A DNA stretch of 64,000 bases from Pedobacter psychroterrae. GTDB taxonomy: Bacteria; Bacteroidota; Bacteroidia; Sphingobacteriales; Sphingobacteriaceae. The stretch spans positions 168,443-232,442 of the forward strand of contig NZ_SJSL01000007.1 of the NCBI RefSeq assembly GCF_004331695.1, written 5' to 3'. The translations under genes were made by a program, and so were the position numbers. Below the pieces are notes generated by a model. It ran no database searches. It was not told the DNA's origin and worked only from the letters and a program-made list of their open reading frames with translations. Below are positions 36,654 to 45,870 of the stretch, in pieces (position 1 is the first letter of the stretch; every line of letters starts with the position of its first letter).

Positions 36654-37955
36654 CTATTTCTTCAATTTTGCTTCCAGTTCATTTACTGCAGTCCATAACA
36701 CGCCCGCTTCTCCTCTAAAACTGGAAGAGCCCTGGGGTTTGTTGTCGGGTGTATACCATTCATAAAAACCCTTGTTCTTTAGCACCCTGGCCAGCATAGG
36801 CTCAACCGCCTCACATGCTTCACTGATCAATCCATAGCGGATCAGTTGTGAGATCATCCTTCCGCCAAACCAGGTCCAGTCGCCCCCGTTCTGATAAGAA
36901 TAAGGCCCCATCCCTGAATTTTTAAATGAACCTTTAGGATAAACAGGATAAAGCGTCAAACCAATGCTTGACGCATTTGCTTTTTTTAAGTTGTCCTGCA
37001 TCTTATGATACGCTGCCAGTACCTCTGCTTTACTGAGCAGACCGGCTTCAATGGCTACTGTAGTACCTCCATGATAATAGATTTCGGACTCATCAAAGCC
37101 TGAAAACGGGGAACCGTTTAAATATACATGAGGGATGTATTTTTGCTTAGCCTTGTCCCACAGATGCTTGCGGATGTTCTTTTTAAGTCCATCCCGCACC
37201 TTTGTCCATTGCTTGCGTTCCATAGCAGAGATCTCAGCAAAACCCAGGTAATCATTGATAGCAATGATAAACATCGCATTGTCATAGATATCTATCGCTT
37301 TATGCGTGTCCTTATTTATCTCTACACCCCACTCATGTTCGGGCTGTACATCACCCCAATCGGCCGTGGTTGCGCCCCAGATTAGCCCATGCGGCTCACT
37401 AAACCTTTGGGTCAGTAAAAACTGCATAGCCTTTTCCAGCAGCTTCTGCACGTTACTGCCAGCCACGGTGTCTTTTAGAATAGTTTTATCGCCGGTCGCT
37501 TTAATATATTTAGCCACGGCCTGAACCAATGAGGATTCCTGGTCGGTTTCCACCGTATTTTTATGGCCTGCATAGTCAGGTGCAAGTACCGAATGATAAT
37601 ATTTGTATGGCACACCTGAGCCTTTCGGGTTGGGCACGTAACCGTCCAAAATACCCCCATCAGGTTGTTGGAACTGCAGGAAGCGGATCAGGTGTTTTTT
37701 GATCACTGCTTTGTCATTGACCTTGCATGAAACTTCTATAAAAGTGTTCATGTCCCTGATCCATACTTCGCCATAGCCATCCCCGGCGGTAAAACCGGTC
37801 TTTATCAGCCTTTCGGCCATTTTCTTAACTGAATCTGCCAGCGGCAGAACAGATTCATTTTTTTTATATGCATCAGCAGATAACAGTTTTTGCGCATAAG
37901 ACACATTTAAACCAGGTATCAGCAAACAAACTATCAAAACTTTTCTTATACTCAT
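36654..37955 (-). CDS. Alpha-toroid ((alpha/alpha)6) glycosidase, family uncertain
   Basis: A 433-residue secreted protein with a signal peptide (MSIRKVLIVCLLIPGLNVSYA). It shows six-hairpin features: GYGEVWIRDMNTFIEVSC near residue 60 (the WIRD motif is shared by GH63, GH15 and debranching-type enzymes), QFQQPDGGILDGYVPNP, VETDQESSLVQAVAKYI, DIYDNAMFIIAINDYLGFAE and SYQNGGDWTWFGGRMISQLI. The pattern does not match the GH125 alpha-1,6-mannosidases that often stand beside GH92, since their GDI.AMWLRDS context is absent. The acid/base pair may be the Asp of WIRD and a later Glu. The context implies action on mannose-containing glycans, perhaps on a capping glucose. The next gene starts at the adjacent base. 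Confidence 0.72.
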   Translation of the reverse strand: MSIRKVLIVCLLIPGLNVSYAQKLLSADAYKKNESVLPLADSVKKMAERLIKTGFTAGDGYGEVWIRDMNTFIEVSCKVNDKAVIKKHLIRFLQFQQPDGGILDGYVPNPKGSGVPYKYYHSVLAPDYAGHKNTVETDQESSLVQAVAKYIKATGDKTILKDTVAGSNVQKLLEKAMQFLLTQRFSEPHGLIWGATTADWGDVQPEHEWGVEINKDTHKAIDIYDNAMFIIAINDYLGFAEISAMERKQWTKVRDGLKKNIRKHLWDKAKQKYIPHVYLNGSPFSGFDESEIYYHGGTTVAIEAGLLSKAEVLAAYHKMQDNLKKANASSIGLTLYPVYPKGSFKNSGMGPYSYQNGGDWTWFGGRMISQLIRYGLISEACEAVEPMLARVLKNKGFYEWYTPDNKPQGSSSFRGEAGVLWTAVNELEAKLKK

Positions 37956-37994
37956 TAATCAGGATCTATCTTTAAAATTTAAATATACTATAAC

Positions 37995-39215
37995 TTACAA
38001 ACGTTCTTTGGTAAAGAAGGTGAATTCGCCCATTGCCTGGAAGGAGCCATTACCCCAGTTGGAAAGTACCTTGATCCGGATATAACGGGTACGTGGAACA
38101 GTGGTTGGCAAGATAAAATCATGACCCGCCTCAGCCGCCGCAATATCAGCAGCAGTAGTGGTCCCCACCGGTGATCCGGACGGTTTAGGAACTTCACAGG
38201 TACTCAATAAAGTCCAGCTGGCCCAACTGCCGTCAGATGCAGGATTGTCGCTACCCCAAATTTCAAACGATTTAACAGCCTCCAATCTGTAAATCCGGTC
38301 TTGCGGCATCCAGAACCTGACTTTGCTCAACTTATTTAATACACCTGTATCAAAAGTAAACCATACAGGCAAGGGCTTGTTTGGCTGTGTAGCAAAGCCA
38401 TTACCTGTATATACGCCGTTCCAGAGGGCCGGCATTAGCCAGCCGAAGCCACCTTCTTTCACATCAGTAGGCAGGATCAGTTCTGCAAATCCGCTCTTCG
38501 CCAATTGCCTTTCATAAGCAGGCAGGGTAATGTTGACATAGTCCTTCGAAAAAGTATCGTAAGCATTGCTGTCAGGCAAAAATACTGAACGGTAAGACAA
38601 AACTGTTTCCCCCTGGTAATCACCTATTGAGGTGGTTAATGCCCCTTCAGGCGTTTTTATTATTTTCTCTGCACCACTGTTGTCCCTGTATTTAATTTCT
38701 ATAAATTTCTCTCCAGCCAGCGGCGAAAGCCAGGTGATCACAATATTACCTGCCACATCCTGAGTAATAGATTTTACCAAACGGTTGGCAATGGTACTCG
38801 CATAGCTGTCACCATATACACTGCCCGTGGCATGTGCTACAACAGAAATATTGTTATTGGCATTGAAAGTATACACGTCAAAATTGTACACACCCTCGTT
38901 CAGGTTGCTGATCAGCATATTGACAGTGTCTCTCGCATAGCCTCCTGCTCTGCTTACCGGAATCTCAAGCGAATCTGCACGGTTGTTCCAGTAAGCCTTG
39001 ATTCTGGTAATAGAAGGATCACTGCCCAGGGCCAGCCTGAGCTGCACACGTTTATTTCCAGATTTTACAATTACCGAGTCTACCCTGGCAGGATAGGTAA
39101 CCTCACCACCTGCTATAAATTTTTTAAAATCATCTTCTTTTGTACAGGATGCAACGCATAAACCTGCAGCAATTATAAAGAGACAAGCAAGATATTTATT
39201 CATCTTCATCATCAT
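37995..39215 (-). CDS. DUF4998-type lipoprotein with C-terminal discoidin-like domain
   Basis: A 406-residue lipoprotein. The lipobox is CVASC with Cys24, then acidic residues (TKEDD) that favour surface export in Bacteroidota. Residues of about 35-200 match the DUF4998 pattern (YPARVDSVIVKSGNKRVQLRLALGSDPSITRIKAYWNN). The C-terminal 150 residues look like an F5/8-type (discoidin) module: LSKVRFWMPQDRIYRLEAVKSFEIWGSDNP and TRYIRIKVLSNWGNGSFQAMGEFTFF. It probably binds glycan at the cell surface as the SusE/F-like partner of this locus. It lies between the DUF5000 gene (66 bases) and the glycosidase gene (39 bases). The exact ATG among MMMKM is uncertain. Confidence 0.83.
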   Translation of the reverse strand: MMMKMNKYLACLFIIAAGLCVASCTKEDDFKKFIAGGEVTYPARVDSVIVKSGNKRVQLRLALGSDPSITRIKAYWNNRADSLEIPVSRAGGYARDTVNMLISNLNEGVYNFDVYTFNANNNISVVAHATGSVYGDSYASTIANRLVKSITQDVAGNIVITWLSPLAGEKFIEIKYRDNSGAEKIIKTPEGALTTSIGDYQGETVLSYRSVFLPDSNAYDTFSKDYVNITLPAYERQLAKSGFAELILPTDVKEGGFGWLMPALWNGVYTGNGFATQPNKPLPVWFTFDTGVLNKLSKVRFWMPQDRIYRLEAVKSFEIWGSDNPASDGSWASWTLLSTCEVPKPSGSPVGTTTAADIAAAEAGHDFILPTTVPRTRYIRIKVLSNWGNGSFQAMGEFTFFTKERL

Positions 39216-39281
39216 ATTTTTTTTAAGGCTATAAAGGCCATCATTGATTTCTTCTTTTAATTCTATCTCCGTTACAACCGT

Positions 39282-40451
39282 TTATTCCGGCGCACCCCAC
39301 ATCATAATTTCATTGAAATTAACATAGGTTCCGTCAGACCAGTTCCTTACTGTCTTAAACCTGATGTACCTTACTTTTGGCACATCAAGTGGGAATGTTA
39401 TGGTCTCCCCTGCTGCTGCTGCGTCATTATCGGCATTAGACAATTGCCCGGCAGGCAATCCTGAAGGCTTGATCTGTTCGTGGGTAGCCAGCAATGTCCA
39501 GTTGGTAAAGCTTCCGTCGGAACCGGGATTATTACTACCCCAGATCTCCACTTTCCTAGGATTGTGCAGGTTAAAATAAAACCCCTGCCGCATATACCAG
39601 GTCATGCGGCTCAGCTTAACGGATAGTCCCATATCATAAGTAAACCATTGCGGCATTTTTGCGGCATCCCCTGTATGGTAATAGCCCCCATTGCCAACGT
39701 CGCCGTTAAACAAGTGAGAAATGGCACCACTATAGCCCAGCGGGGCATCAGTTGGCAAATTGACACCCACCATTTTAGTACGGTCTAATTTTACTTCAAA
39801 CAGCGGCTTTAGTGTAGTGATCAGTGTATCTGATATATTGCCCCACCTGTCGCGGATATAGATCCCAAACTTGGTATCTACCGATGGCAAGTCCCTGGTA
39901 CTAAAATTACCTGCTTTTAAATTTGTGTAATTGGTATTGATCGGAACAAAGTTACCCAATGAATCATTGGCCAGAATCACTATGGCAATGTTATCTTCAG
40001 TGGAATTTCCAAAAGCTACATTAATACCGCCAAAATCGGGGATCACTGTAATTCCCTCGCGAACAAGTAAAAATGGTGCTTTTAATGGATGAACAGTTAC
40101 TGACAATGGTGATGACTCATTGCCACCCCTGTCTACCGCATACAGCTTTACCTCATACTCGTCTGTATCACCAAAACCCAGTACAGTGAGGTTATTGTTA
40201 TAATAGCTAACTTTTGTTTCGCGTACATCACCTTGTTTGGAGGTGTAGACGGCCTTTACATACAGCACATCCTTATCAGCCGGCAGCGTATAGGTTATTT
40301 TTGCGGCACCGGCCATATTTTCTACAGAAGCGTTGCTGACTGGCCCCGGAGCTCCTCCATCATTCACGAGCGACACCACCTCGCTTTGTTTACAGGCTTG
40401 TGTTGCTGTCAGTATTACCGCTATACACAAGATATATGTTAGTCTTTTCAT
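39282..40451 (-). CDS. DUF4959/DUF5126/DUF5000-type surface lipoprotein
   Basis: A 389-residue lipoprotein with lipobox ATQAC and Cys20. Three domains follow in order: a fibronectin-like DUF4959 region (PGPVSNASVENMAGAAKITYTLPADKDVLYVKAVYT), a DUF5126-like region (APFLLVREGITVIPDFGGINVAFGNSTEDNIAIVI) and a DUF5000/discoidin-like C-terminus (SRMTWYMRQGFYFNLHNPRKVEIWGSNNP ... VRYIRFKTVRNWSDGTYVNFNEIMMWG). This C-terminus is homologous to that of the next gene, so the two may be related by duplication of that module. Its place directly after SusD suggests glycan capture at the outer surface. Confidence 0.85.
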   Translation of the reverse strand: MKRLTYILCIAVILTATQACKQSEVVSLVNDGGAPGPVSNASVENMAGAAKITYTLPADKDVLYVKAVYTSKQGDVRETKVSYYNNNLTVLGFGDTDEYEVKLYAVDRGGNESSPLSVTVHPLKAPFLLVREGITVIPDFGGINVAFGNSTEDNIAIVILANDSLGNFVPINTNYTNLKAGNFSTRDLPSVDTKFGIYIRDRWGNISDTLITTLKPLFEVKLDRTKMVGVNLPTDAPLGYSGAISHLFNGDVGNGGYYHTGDAAKMPQWFTYDMGLSVKLSRMTWYMRQGFYFNLHNPRKVEIWGSNNPGSDGSFTNWTLLATHEQIKPSGLPAGQLSNADNDAAAAGETITFPLDVPKVRYIRFKTVRNWSDGTYVNFNEIMMWGAPE

Positions 40452-40483
40452 TATCTTTTATTTATAATTTAAACAGATCATAA

Positions 40484-42391
40484 TTACCATCCCAGATTTT
40501 GCACCAGTTTAGGATTTGCCAGGAAGTTACCTTCGCTAATCGGCCAGAAATAGTCTCTCGGACTAACGAACGACTGATTAAACAGCAATACCCTTCTGTT
40601 ATAGTCTGCATAACTAGCTCTGATGATATCCCATCCATAGATCGGCTGGTTCAATACCTGGCTGGCTTTCTTCCATCTTTTCAGGTCCCAGAATCTGCTA
40701 GCCTCAAATGCCATTTCGATCAGACGCTCTTGCTGAATGATGTCCCTAAGACCTGCTTTAGTGGTATATTTATCAGGGCTGGTAGAAAAATTAGTCCATG
40801 AACTCTCTACAGTGTTCAGACCAGCGCGCTCCCTGATCTGATTTAGATAATTTAGCGCGGTAGCACCATCACCAGCCTCATTTGCAGCTTCTGCATAGAG
40901 CATATACAGATCTCCCAGGCGCATTACCGGCCATGGATAAGATTCTACTGTAAGGGAAGTCTGGGTCTCTACCAGGTTCCAGTTTACCAATTTCTTTGCA
41001 TAGTACCCGGTTACAGAATACAACCTGCTTTGTTTTTTACCCGCAGGCTGCTCAGATTTACTTTGGATATCATGGTTGCCATCAGCCATGAAGAACTTCG
41101 ATCCGTCAAATGCCAGATCTGCATAAAAGCGGGGCTCTCGGTCGAAATGCAGCCCAACAGTCTGGTAGTTGGCCTGCAGCTGTTTATCGGCTGCTGTGGT
41201 GCTTCTCAGGTTAAACCTGTTCGCATAGTCCCATGTTTTGTCTTCCGTGATCGGCACTCCGTTTTTGGTGTAGAACAGCTCTGCCATTTTCATTGTTGGT
41301 GCAAGCTGGCCTTTTAGGCCAAGGTTGACAAAAGTGGTCTGCAATTGTGGACAGGCGTACACCTGCAAAGCATTTGTGGGGGCACCATAAGCAGTATTTC
41401 CAAAGATCAGCTCAGTGTTCCATTTCTGACACACTGCATTTCTGATGTTCATCTCTATCTTTACTTCATCAGTCACCGCTACTGCACCAGGAACAAACTT
41501 GTAGAGCGTATGGCCAGCCGCAACTGCAGCTTCAACGGCTTCTTTACAAGCCTGCGCAGCTTTATCCCATTTTGTCTGGTCGAAGGTAGAATTGAACAAC
41601 AAGGTTCCGTCAGGATTCTTGAAATTGCCGTAATCCGGATTTCCGTTAAACAGCGGACTTGCAGCCGTAACCAGTAATCTTGCCTTGATGGCGAGTGCAG
41701 CGGGTCTGGTCACTCTGCCCAATTCAGTAGCCAAACTAGTAATCTTATCAGGCAGGCCTGTATTTCCATCTCCCGCTGCCTCATCCAATAATCTTGCAAT
41801 ATAATTCACTACCGAATCTACCGGCTGCCTGCTTACTTTCACTTCATCAATATTAGCCGTGATGGGCAGGTTGGTGTCAATGATGGGAATTGGCCCGTAC
41901 ATTCTCAGCAAGTACCAGTGAAAATATGCTTTCATAAATTTGGCCTCAGCAATCCATCTGGTTTTTACGTAAGGTTCCAGATCTATCGGTCTGTCGATGT
42001 TTTCTAGGAATATATTACAGTTCCTGATACCTTGCCACATGGATTTACCGTCAAAACTATCCCAATAGTTCATCCTCGGAGAAACTTTGTTTTGCAAGCC
42101 ACGTGCTATGTTGTAGGGATCGAGCGACCAGAAGTCTTCACCACTGATCGGCCAATAGATCCAGAATTCATCGCCTGCGTTAAAACCGGGATTTGTTTCA
42201 GGATGCCCTTCCTGTGGCAGGTTGTTGTAGAGCGTAAACAAGAACTTTTCAGCCTCGTTCCTGTTGGCAAAAGCGTTGTCAATTGTGGCCACATTATCAG
42301 GCACTACATCCAGAAAGCTTTTTTTGCATGATGAGAGCAGCGTCATCAAGCCCGCGACTGACAAAATAAGGTATGTATTAAATATTTTCAT
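40484..42391 (-). CDS. SusD/RagB-type lipoprotein of the mannoside locus
   Basis: A 635-residue surface lipoprotein. The lipobox is LLSSC with Cys22. The SusD N-terminal domain carries MWQGIRNCNIFLENIDRP and WIAEAKFMKAYFHWYLLRMYGPIPII, and the RagB C-terminus has YPWPVMRLGDLYMLYAEAANEAGDGATALNYLNQIRERAGL and IIQQERLIEMAFEASRFWDLKRWK. It is longer than typical (about 500), with inserts in the ligand-facing half. It covers the barrel of the SusC partner, whose stop lies 13 bases upstream, and should bind the incoming oligosaccharide. Confidence 0.94.
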   Translation of the reverse strand: MKIFNTYLILSVAGLMTLLSSCKKSFLDVVPDNVATIDNAFANRNEAEKFLFTLYNNLPQEGHPETNPGFNAGDEFWIYWPISGEDFWSLDPYNIARGLQNKVSPRMNYWDSFDGKSMWQGIRNCNIFLENIDRPIDLEPYVKTRWIAEAKFMKAYFHWYLLRMYGPIPIIDTNLPITANIDEVKVSRQPVDSVVNYIARLLDEAAGDGNTGLPDKITSLATELGRVTRPAALAIKARLLVTAASPLFNGNPDYGNFKNPDGTLLFNSTFDQTKWDKAAQACKEAVEAAVAAGHTLYKFVPGAVAVTDEVKIEMNIRNAVCQKWNTELIFGNTAYGAPTNALQVYACPQLQTTFVNLGLKGQLAPTMKMAELFYTKNGVPITEDKTWDYANRFNLRSTTAADKQLQANYQTVGLHFDREPRFYADLAFDGSKFFMADGNHDIQSKSEQPAGKKQSRLYSVTGYYAKKLVNWNLVETQTSLTVESYPWPVMRLGDLYMLYAEAANEAGDGATALNYLNQIRERAGLNTVESSWTNFSTSPDKYTTKAGLRDIIQQERLIEMAFEASRFWDLKRWKKASQVLNQPIYGWDIIRASYADYNRRVLLFNQSFVSPRDYFWPISEGNFLANPKLVQNLGW

Positions 42392-42404
42392 ATCGATAAT
42401 CTAT

Positions 42405-45400
42405 TTAAAATTGTACGTTCATTCCGAAGTTGAAGACCTTCTGAACCGGGTATCCCAGTCCGTTACTGCCCTGCTCAGGATCCCAAAGCTTAAAGCTGCT
42501 CTTCACAAACAAGTTGGTTCCATTGGCATATAGCCTGATACTGCCGATGTGCAGTCTGCGCAATGCTTTCTCAGAAATATTGTAGCCTAACTCCACATTT
42601 TTCAACCTCAGGAACGACCCGTTGCGCATCCACCAGTTGGATGTTTGCGTGTTATTGGAACTTACATTCTGATCCAGACGTGGCCAGAAAGCGGTAACAT
42701 TGCGGTTATCCTCCGACCAATGGTCATTGGCAATCACCTCCAGCAAACCATTCTGTGATCCGCCACTAAAGGCAAATGGAGTGATGGCTCCGGGGCTTAT
42801 CCAGAAAGATGACCTGCCCGAACCCTGAAAGAACCCGCTCACATCAAAATTTTTATAGCCCATCGACAAGCCAAACCCGTAAACAATTTCTGGGGTTGTA
42901 GGCAAACCAAGCGGCACTACATCCAGGGAAGTAATCTGTCCGTCCCCGTTTACATCACGGTATTTGATGTCCCCACCCCTTACTTCACCAAAATTTTGAT
43001 AAGGAGAATTTCTCACTTCCTCGTCGTCCACAAACAGACGTTCTGCAATCAGTCCGTAAGTTTGCTGCAAGGGGTTGCCTACGCGTGACAAATAATATAA
43101 GCTGCTGGCATATTCCGGTTCCTCATTGACCAGAAATTTATTGGTGGCGTAGGTAAAAGTACTTCTGCCCTGTATCCACATATCACCAAAACTCTTATTA
43201 TAATCCAGCGAAAGATCTATACCTTTGCCTTCTGCCTCGCCCACATTGGCCTGAATGCCTGCAGCCAATCCCATGGTATTAGGAATGTAAGCCCTATTCA
43301 TCAAAATATTTCTACGATGCTGTCTGTAGACATCTACAATCAGGTTCATACTACCAAACAAGCTGAGGTCCATACCGATATTGGTGGTTTGCGCCTTTTC
43401 CCAGGTAATGTCTTCATTGGAATACCTGGATATGGAAACGCCGTTCCTAACGAAACTATAGTCGGTACCAAACCTGGCGGCACGGTTGGCGTCGCTGAGG
43501 TTTACATTTGATAAGTAGAAGAAACGGTCGTTTGAATTACCAATCTGATCATTACCCACCAGACCGTAAGTAGCCCTGAACTTCAGTTTAGACACTACTC
43601 CCGCAAGCGGCTGCATAAATTTCTCATTGGATACATTCCAGGCAACACCTACTGAAGGAAAGAAGCCATACCGGTGATTTTCGGCGAACCGCTCCGATCC
43701 GTTGTAGCCAAAATTGGCTTCCAGCAAATACCTGTTGTCGTAGCCATAGGTAAACCTGCCAGAAAGTCCCTGATTTCTAAAAGGGAGAGACAATTGCAAA
43801 GTGCCCGCATTCGCATTGAGGTAATTTCTAAGCAATGTCACCAGGAGCCCGCTGAAACTATGTTTTTCGCCAAAGGTGCGGTTATAATTTACAGCCGCCT
43901 CCATATAGGTAGTGGTGTTCTGTACCTTGGCGCCTTGTGTATAATTCAGATATTCCGTAGCATTCAATTCATTTAGCAGATTCAAGCTATAGTTTTTACC
44001 ATCTGCTGAAGTAGGAGTGGCAGAATAATAGTAAGGCGTATACGCCCGGCTCAGGTCAAAATAAGAATAACGCTGTGTGTAAGCCATGACCCTTGCGTTA
44101 AGACCCTCTGTAATAAACTTAAAATCCTGCTTTACTTCCAGCTGTACATTTAAGGTGGAGGTATTGTATTGCTGAAATCCTGAAACCATCCGTGCATATG
44201 GATTGGTATATCCAGGTCCGTCTCCGGCAAGGGTAGCATTTCCAAACAATGGATGTGTTACTTTCGACAATGCCGAGGCCGGATAAGTGGCCGGAAAGTT
44301 TACCGGATTAGACGAAAGCGCACTTGCGAATACCAGGGCACCGCCATTGATCCTGTTGCCATTCCCATCATAACCCCCTACAGGCCCATTATAATCATCA
44401 AAACTTCCTGAAGTCCTGACAATACCTTCAGTAGTAGGTGTCAGTTTTACATTTACATTAGAGCGGATCTCATAACTTTTCAGGTTGACATTGTTGTCAA
44501 AATTATTGCCTGCTTCAGATTTCAGCACCCCATTGTCCTGGTTAAATGTACCAGCTATGTAATATTGCGCTACATTACCCCCACCAGTCATGTTCATATT
44601 AAACCGCTGGTTCATCGTATAGTCCTTTATCAGCATATCTATCCAGTTATTGCTGGGATAAAGCATAGGATTTGCTCCAGCAGCTGTACGATCGATCTTG
44701 GTCTGCGAATAAGGCAGCAAACCAAGTGGGTTTCTTGTCAGTACCGCTTCGTTGGCCAGCTTCATATAAGTGATGTTATCGGCCAACTGAAAATTCTGGG
44801 TATTAGAAGAAACTGAGTTCTCAAACCGCACATTGAATTTCGTTTTTCCGCTCACACCCGATTTGGTAGTTACCAGAACTACACCATTTGCACCTCTTGC
44901 ACCATATAATGAAGATGCAGCTGCATCTTTTAATACAGAGAATCCAGAAATATCATCAGGCTGCAACCTAGCAAGCGCATTAGAAGTGGATTCCATACCA
45001 TCAATCAAAATCAGCGGATCAACCTTACCGGAGCCAAATGACGTAATTCCACGGATAAAGAACTGCGCGTTGTCTGCACCCGGTTCGCCGCTTCTTTGAT
45101 ATGCCACTACACCAGACAAGCGGCCTGCCAGCATCGTAGTCAGGTTACTGGTGGGCCCCTTCAGCTCTTTTGGATTGATGGTAGTAATAGAACTGACCAT
45201 ACTTTCCTTCTTTTGCTGTCCGTAGGCAACTACCACTACATCGTCCAGCAGATTGTCTTCTTCATTTAGTGACACATCGACCGTCTTACGCCCACTGATG
45301 TTCAGCTCCTGTTTCTGATAGCCCACAAAAGAAAATACCAGCACACCCTGGGCGTCTGGTACATTCAGTACGTATTTTCCATCGTTGCTGGTAGTGACAC

Positions 45401-45578
45401 CGTTTGCTGTGCCTTTTAGTGTTACACTTACTCCCGGTAGCGGAAGCCCCTTAACATCAGTTACAACTCCTGAAACGGAAACCGCAGTCTGGGCTTTAAT
45501 TCCGACAGCAGCGAATAGTAACGGTAAAAGGTAACAGAGGTATTTCACCTTTAGATAAGTAAAATTTCTTCGATACAT
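42405..45578 (-). CDS. SusC/RagA TonB-dependent transporter of the mannoside locus
   Basis: A 1057-residue outer-membrane importer. The signal peptide is followed by a carboxypeptidase-regulatory-like domain (VSGVVTDVKGLPLPGVSVTLKGTANGVTTSNDGKYVL), a TonB-box-like DDVVVVAYGQQKKES, and a plug (FIRGITSFGSGKVDPLILIDGM, FSVLKDAAASSLYGARGANGVVLVTTK). The barrel ends VFNFGMNVQF. Unlike the SusC at 17984 it has no STN domain, in keeping with control by the GntR protein, not by a sigma/FecR pair. It heads a six-gene run down to the GH92 at 33525. A good promoter with an adjacent operator lies 60-90 bases upstream. Confidence 0.95.
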   Translation of the reverse strand: MYRRNFTYLKVKYLCYLLPLLFAAVGIKAQTAVSVSGVVTDVKGLPLPGVSVTLKGTANGVTTSNDGKYVLNVPDAQGVLVFSFVGYQKQELNISGRKTVDVSLNEEDNLLDDVVVVAYGQQKKESMVSSITTINPKELKGPTSNLTTMLAGRLSGVVAYQRSGEPGADNAQFFIRGITSFGSGKVDPLILIDGMESTSNALARLQPDDISGFSVLKDAAASSLYGARGANGVVLVTTKSGVSGKTKFNVRFENSVSSNTQNFQLADNITYMKLANEAVLTRNPLGLLPYSQTKIDRTAAGANPMLYPSNNWIDMLIKDYTMNQRFNMNMTGGGNVAQYYIAGTFNQDNGVLKSEAGNNFDNNVNLKSYEIRSNVNVKLTPTTEGIVRTSGSFDDYNGPVGGYDGNGNRINGGALVFASALSSNPVNFPATYPASALSKVTHPLFGNATLAGDGPGYTNPYARMVSGFQQYNTSTLNVQLEVKQDFKFITEGLNARVMAYTQRYSYFDLSRAYTPYYYSATPTSADGKNYSLNLLNELNATEYLNYTQGAKVQNTTTYMEAAVNYNRTFGEKHSFSGLLVTLLRNYLNANAGTLQLSLPFRNQGLSGRFTYGYDNRYLLEANFGYNGSERFAENHRYGFFPSVGVAWNVSNEKFMQPLAGVVSKLKFRATYGLVGNDQIGNSNDRFFYLSNVNLSDANRAARFGTDYSFVRNGVSISRYSNEDITWEKAQTTNIGMDLSLFGSMNLIVDVYRQHRRNILMNRAYIPNTMGLAAGIQANVGEAEGKGIDLSLDYNKSFGDMWIQGRSTFTYATNKFLVNEEPEYASSLYYLSRVGNPLQQTYGLIAERLFVDDEEVRNSPYQNFGEVRGGDIKYRDVNGDGQITSLDVVPLGLPTTPEIVYGFGLSMGYKNFDVSGFFQGSGRSSFWISPGAITPFAFSGGSQNGLLEVIANDHWSEDNRNVTAFWPRLDQNVSSNNTQTSNWWMRNGSFLRLKNVELGYNISEKALRRLHIGSIRLYANGTNLFVKSSFKLWDPEQGSNGLGYPVQKVFNFGMNVQF

Positions 45579-45628
45579 AGTGGTTTAAATTGGTTATAAG
45601 TATTTGGTTAAATTGTTCTCAACGATAA

Positions 45629-45669
45629 TTTGTACATACATAGATACATAATAATTTTATAATCGCAAA
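45629..45669 (-). promoter_or_regulatory. Promoter and GntR-type operator of the susC-GH92 unit
   Basis: Minus strand: TTTG (complement of 45666-45669), 19 bp, TATCTATG (complement of 45639-45646, one base off TAnnTTTG). Just past the -7 box, TTTGTACAT on the plus strand (45629-45637) matches nine bases of the motif seen at 26842 and 32694, placing it at the start of transcription. Confidence 0.6.
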
Positions 45670-45796
45670 TTATTTTTTAATTTAATTATAATGGACGTAA
45701 CATATTGATTTAAATCCTGGTATCGGACAATATTGTAGCCGAAAAAAAAAATCATTACTAAATAACATGTTAATACATATTATTTATATACAAAAA

Positions 45797-45825
45797 AACC
45801 CGTGAGCAGAAGTCACGGGTTTTTT
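45797..45825. terminator. Intrinsic terminator of the trmN6-phosphoesterase-fbp run
   Basis: AACCCGTGA pairs with TCACGGGTT around a 7-base loop, flanked by A and T runs on both sides. It lies 45 bases past the fbp stop on the minus strand and would also stop plus-strand transcripts. Confidence 0.88.
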
Positions 45826-45870
45826 GGAAACCACAGATGAAACAGGCTTCCTATGCCTGCTTAAATAATA

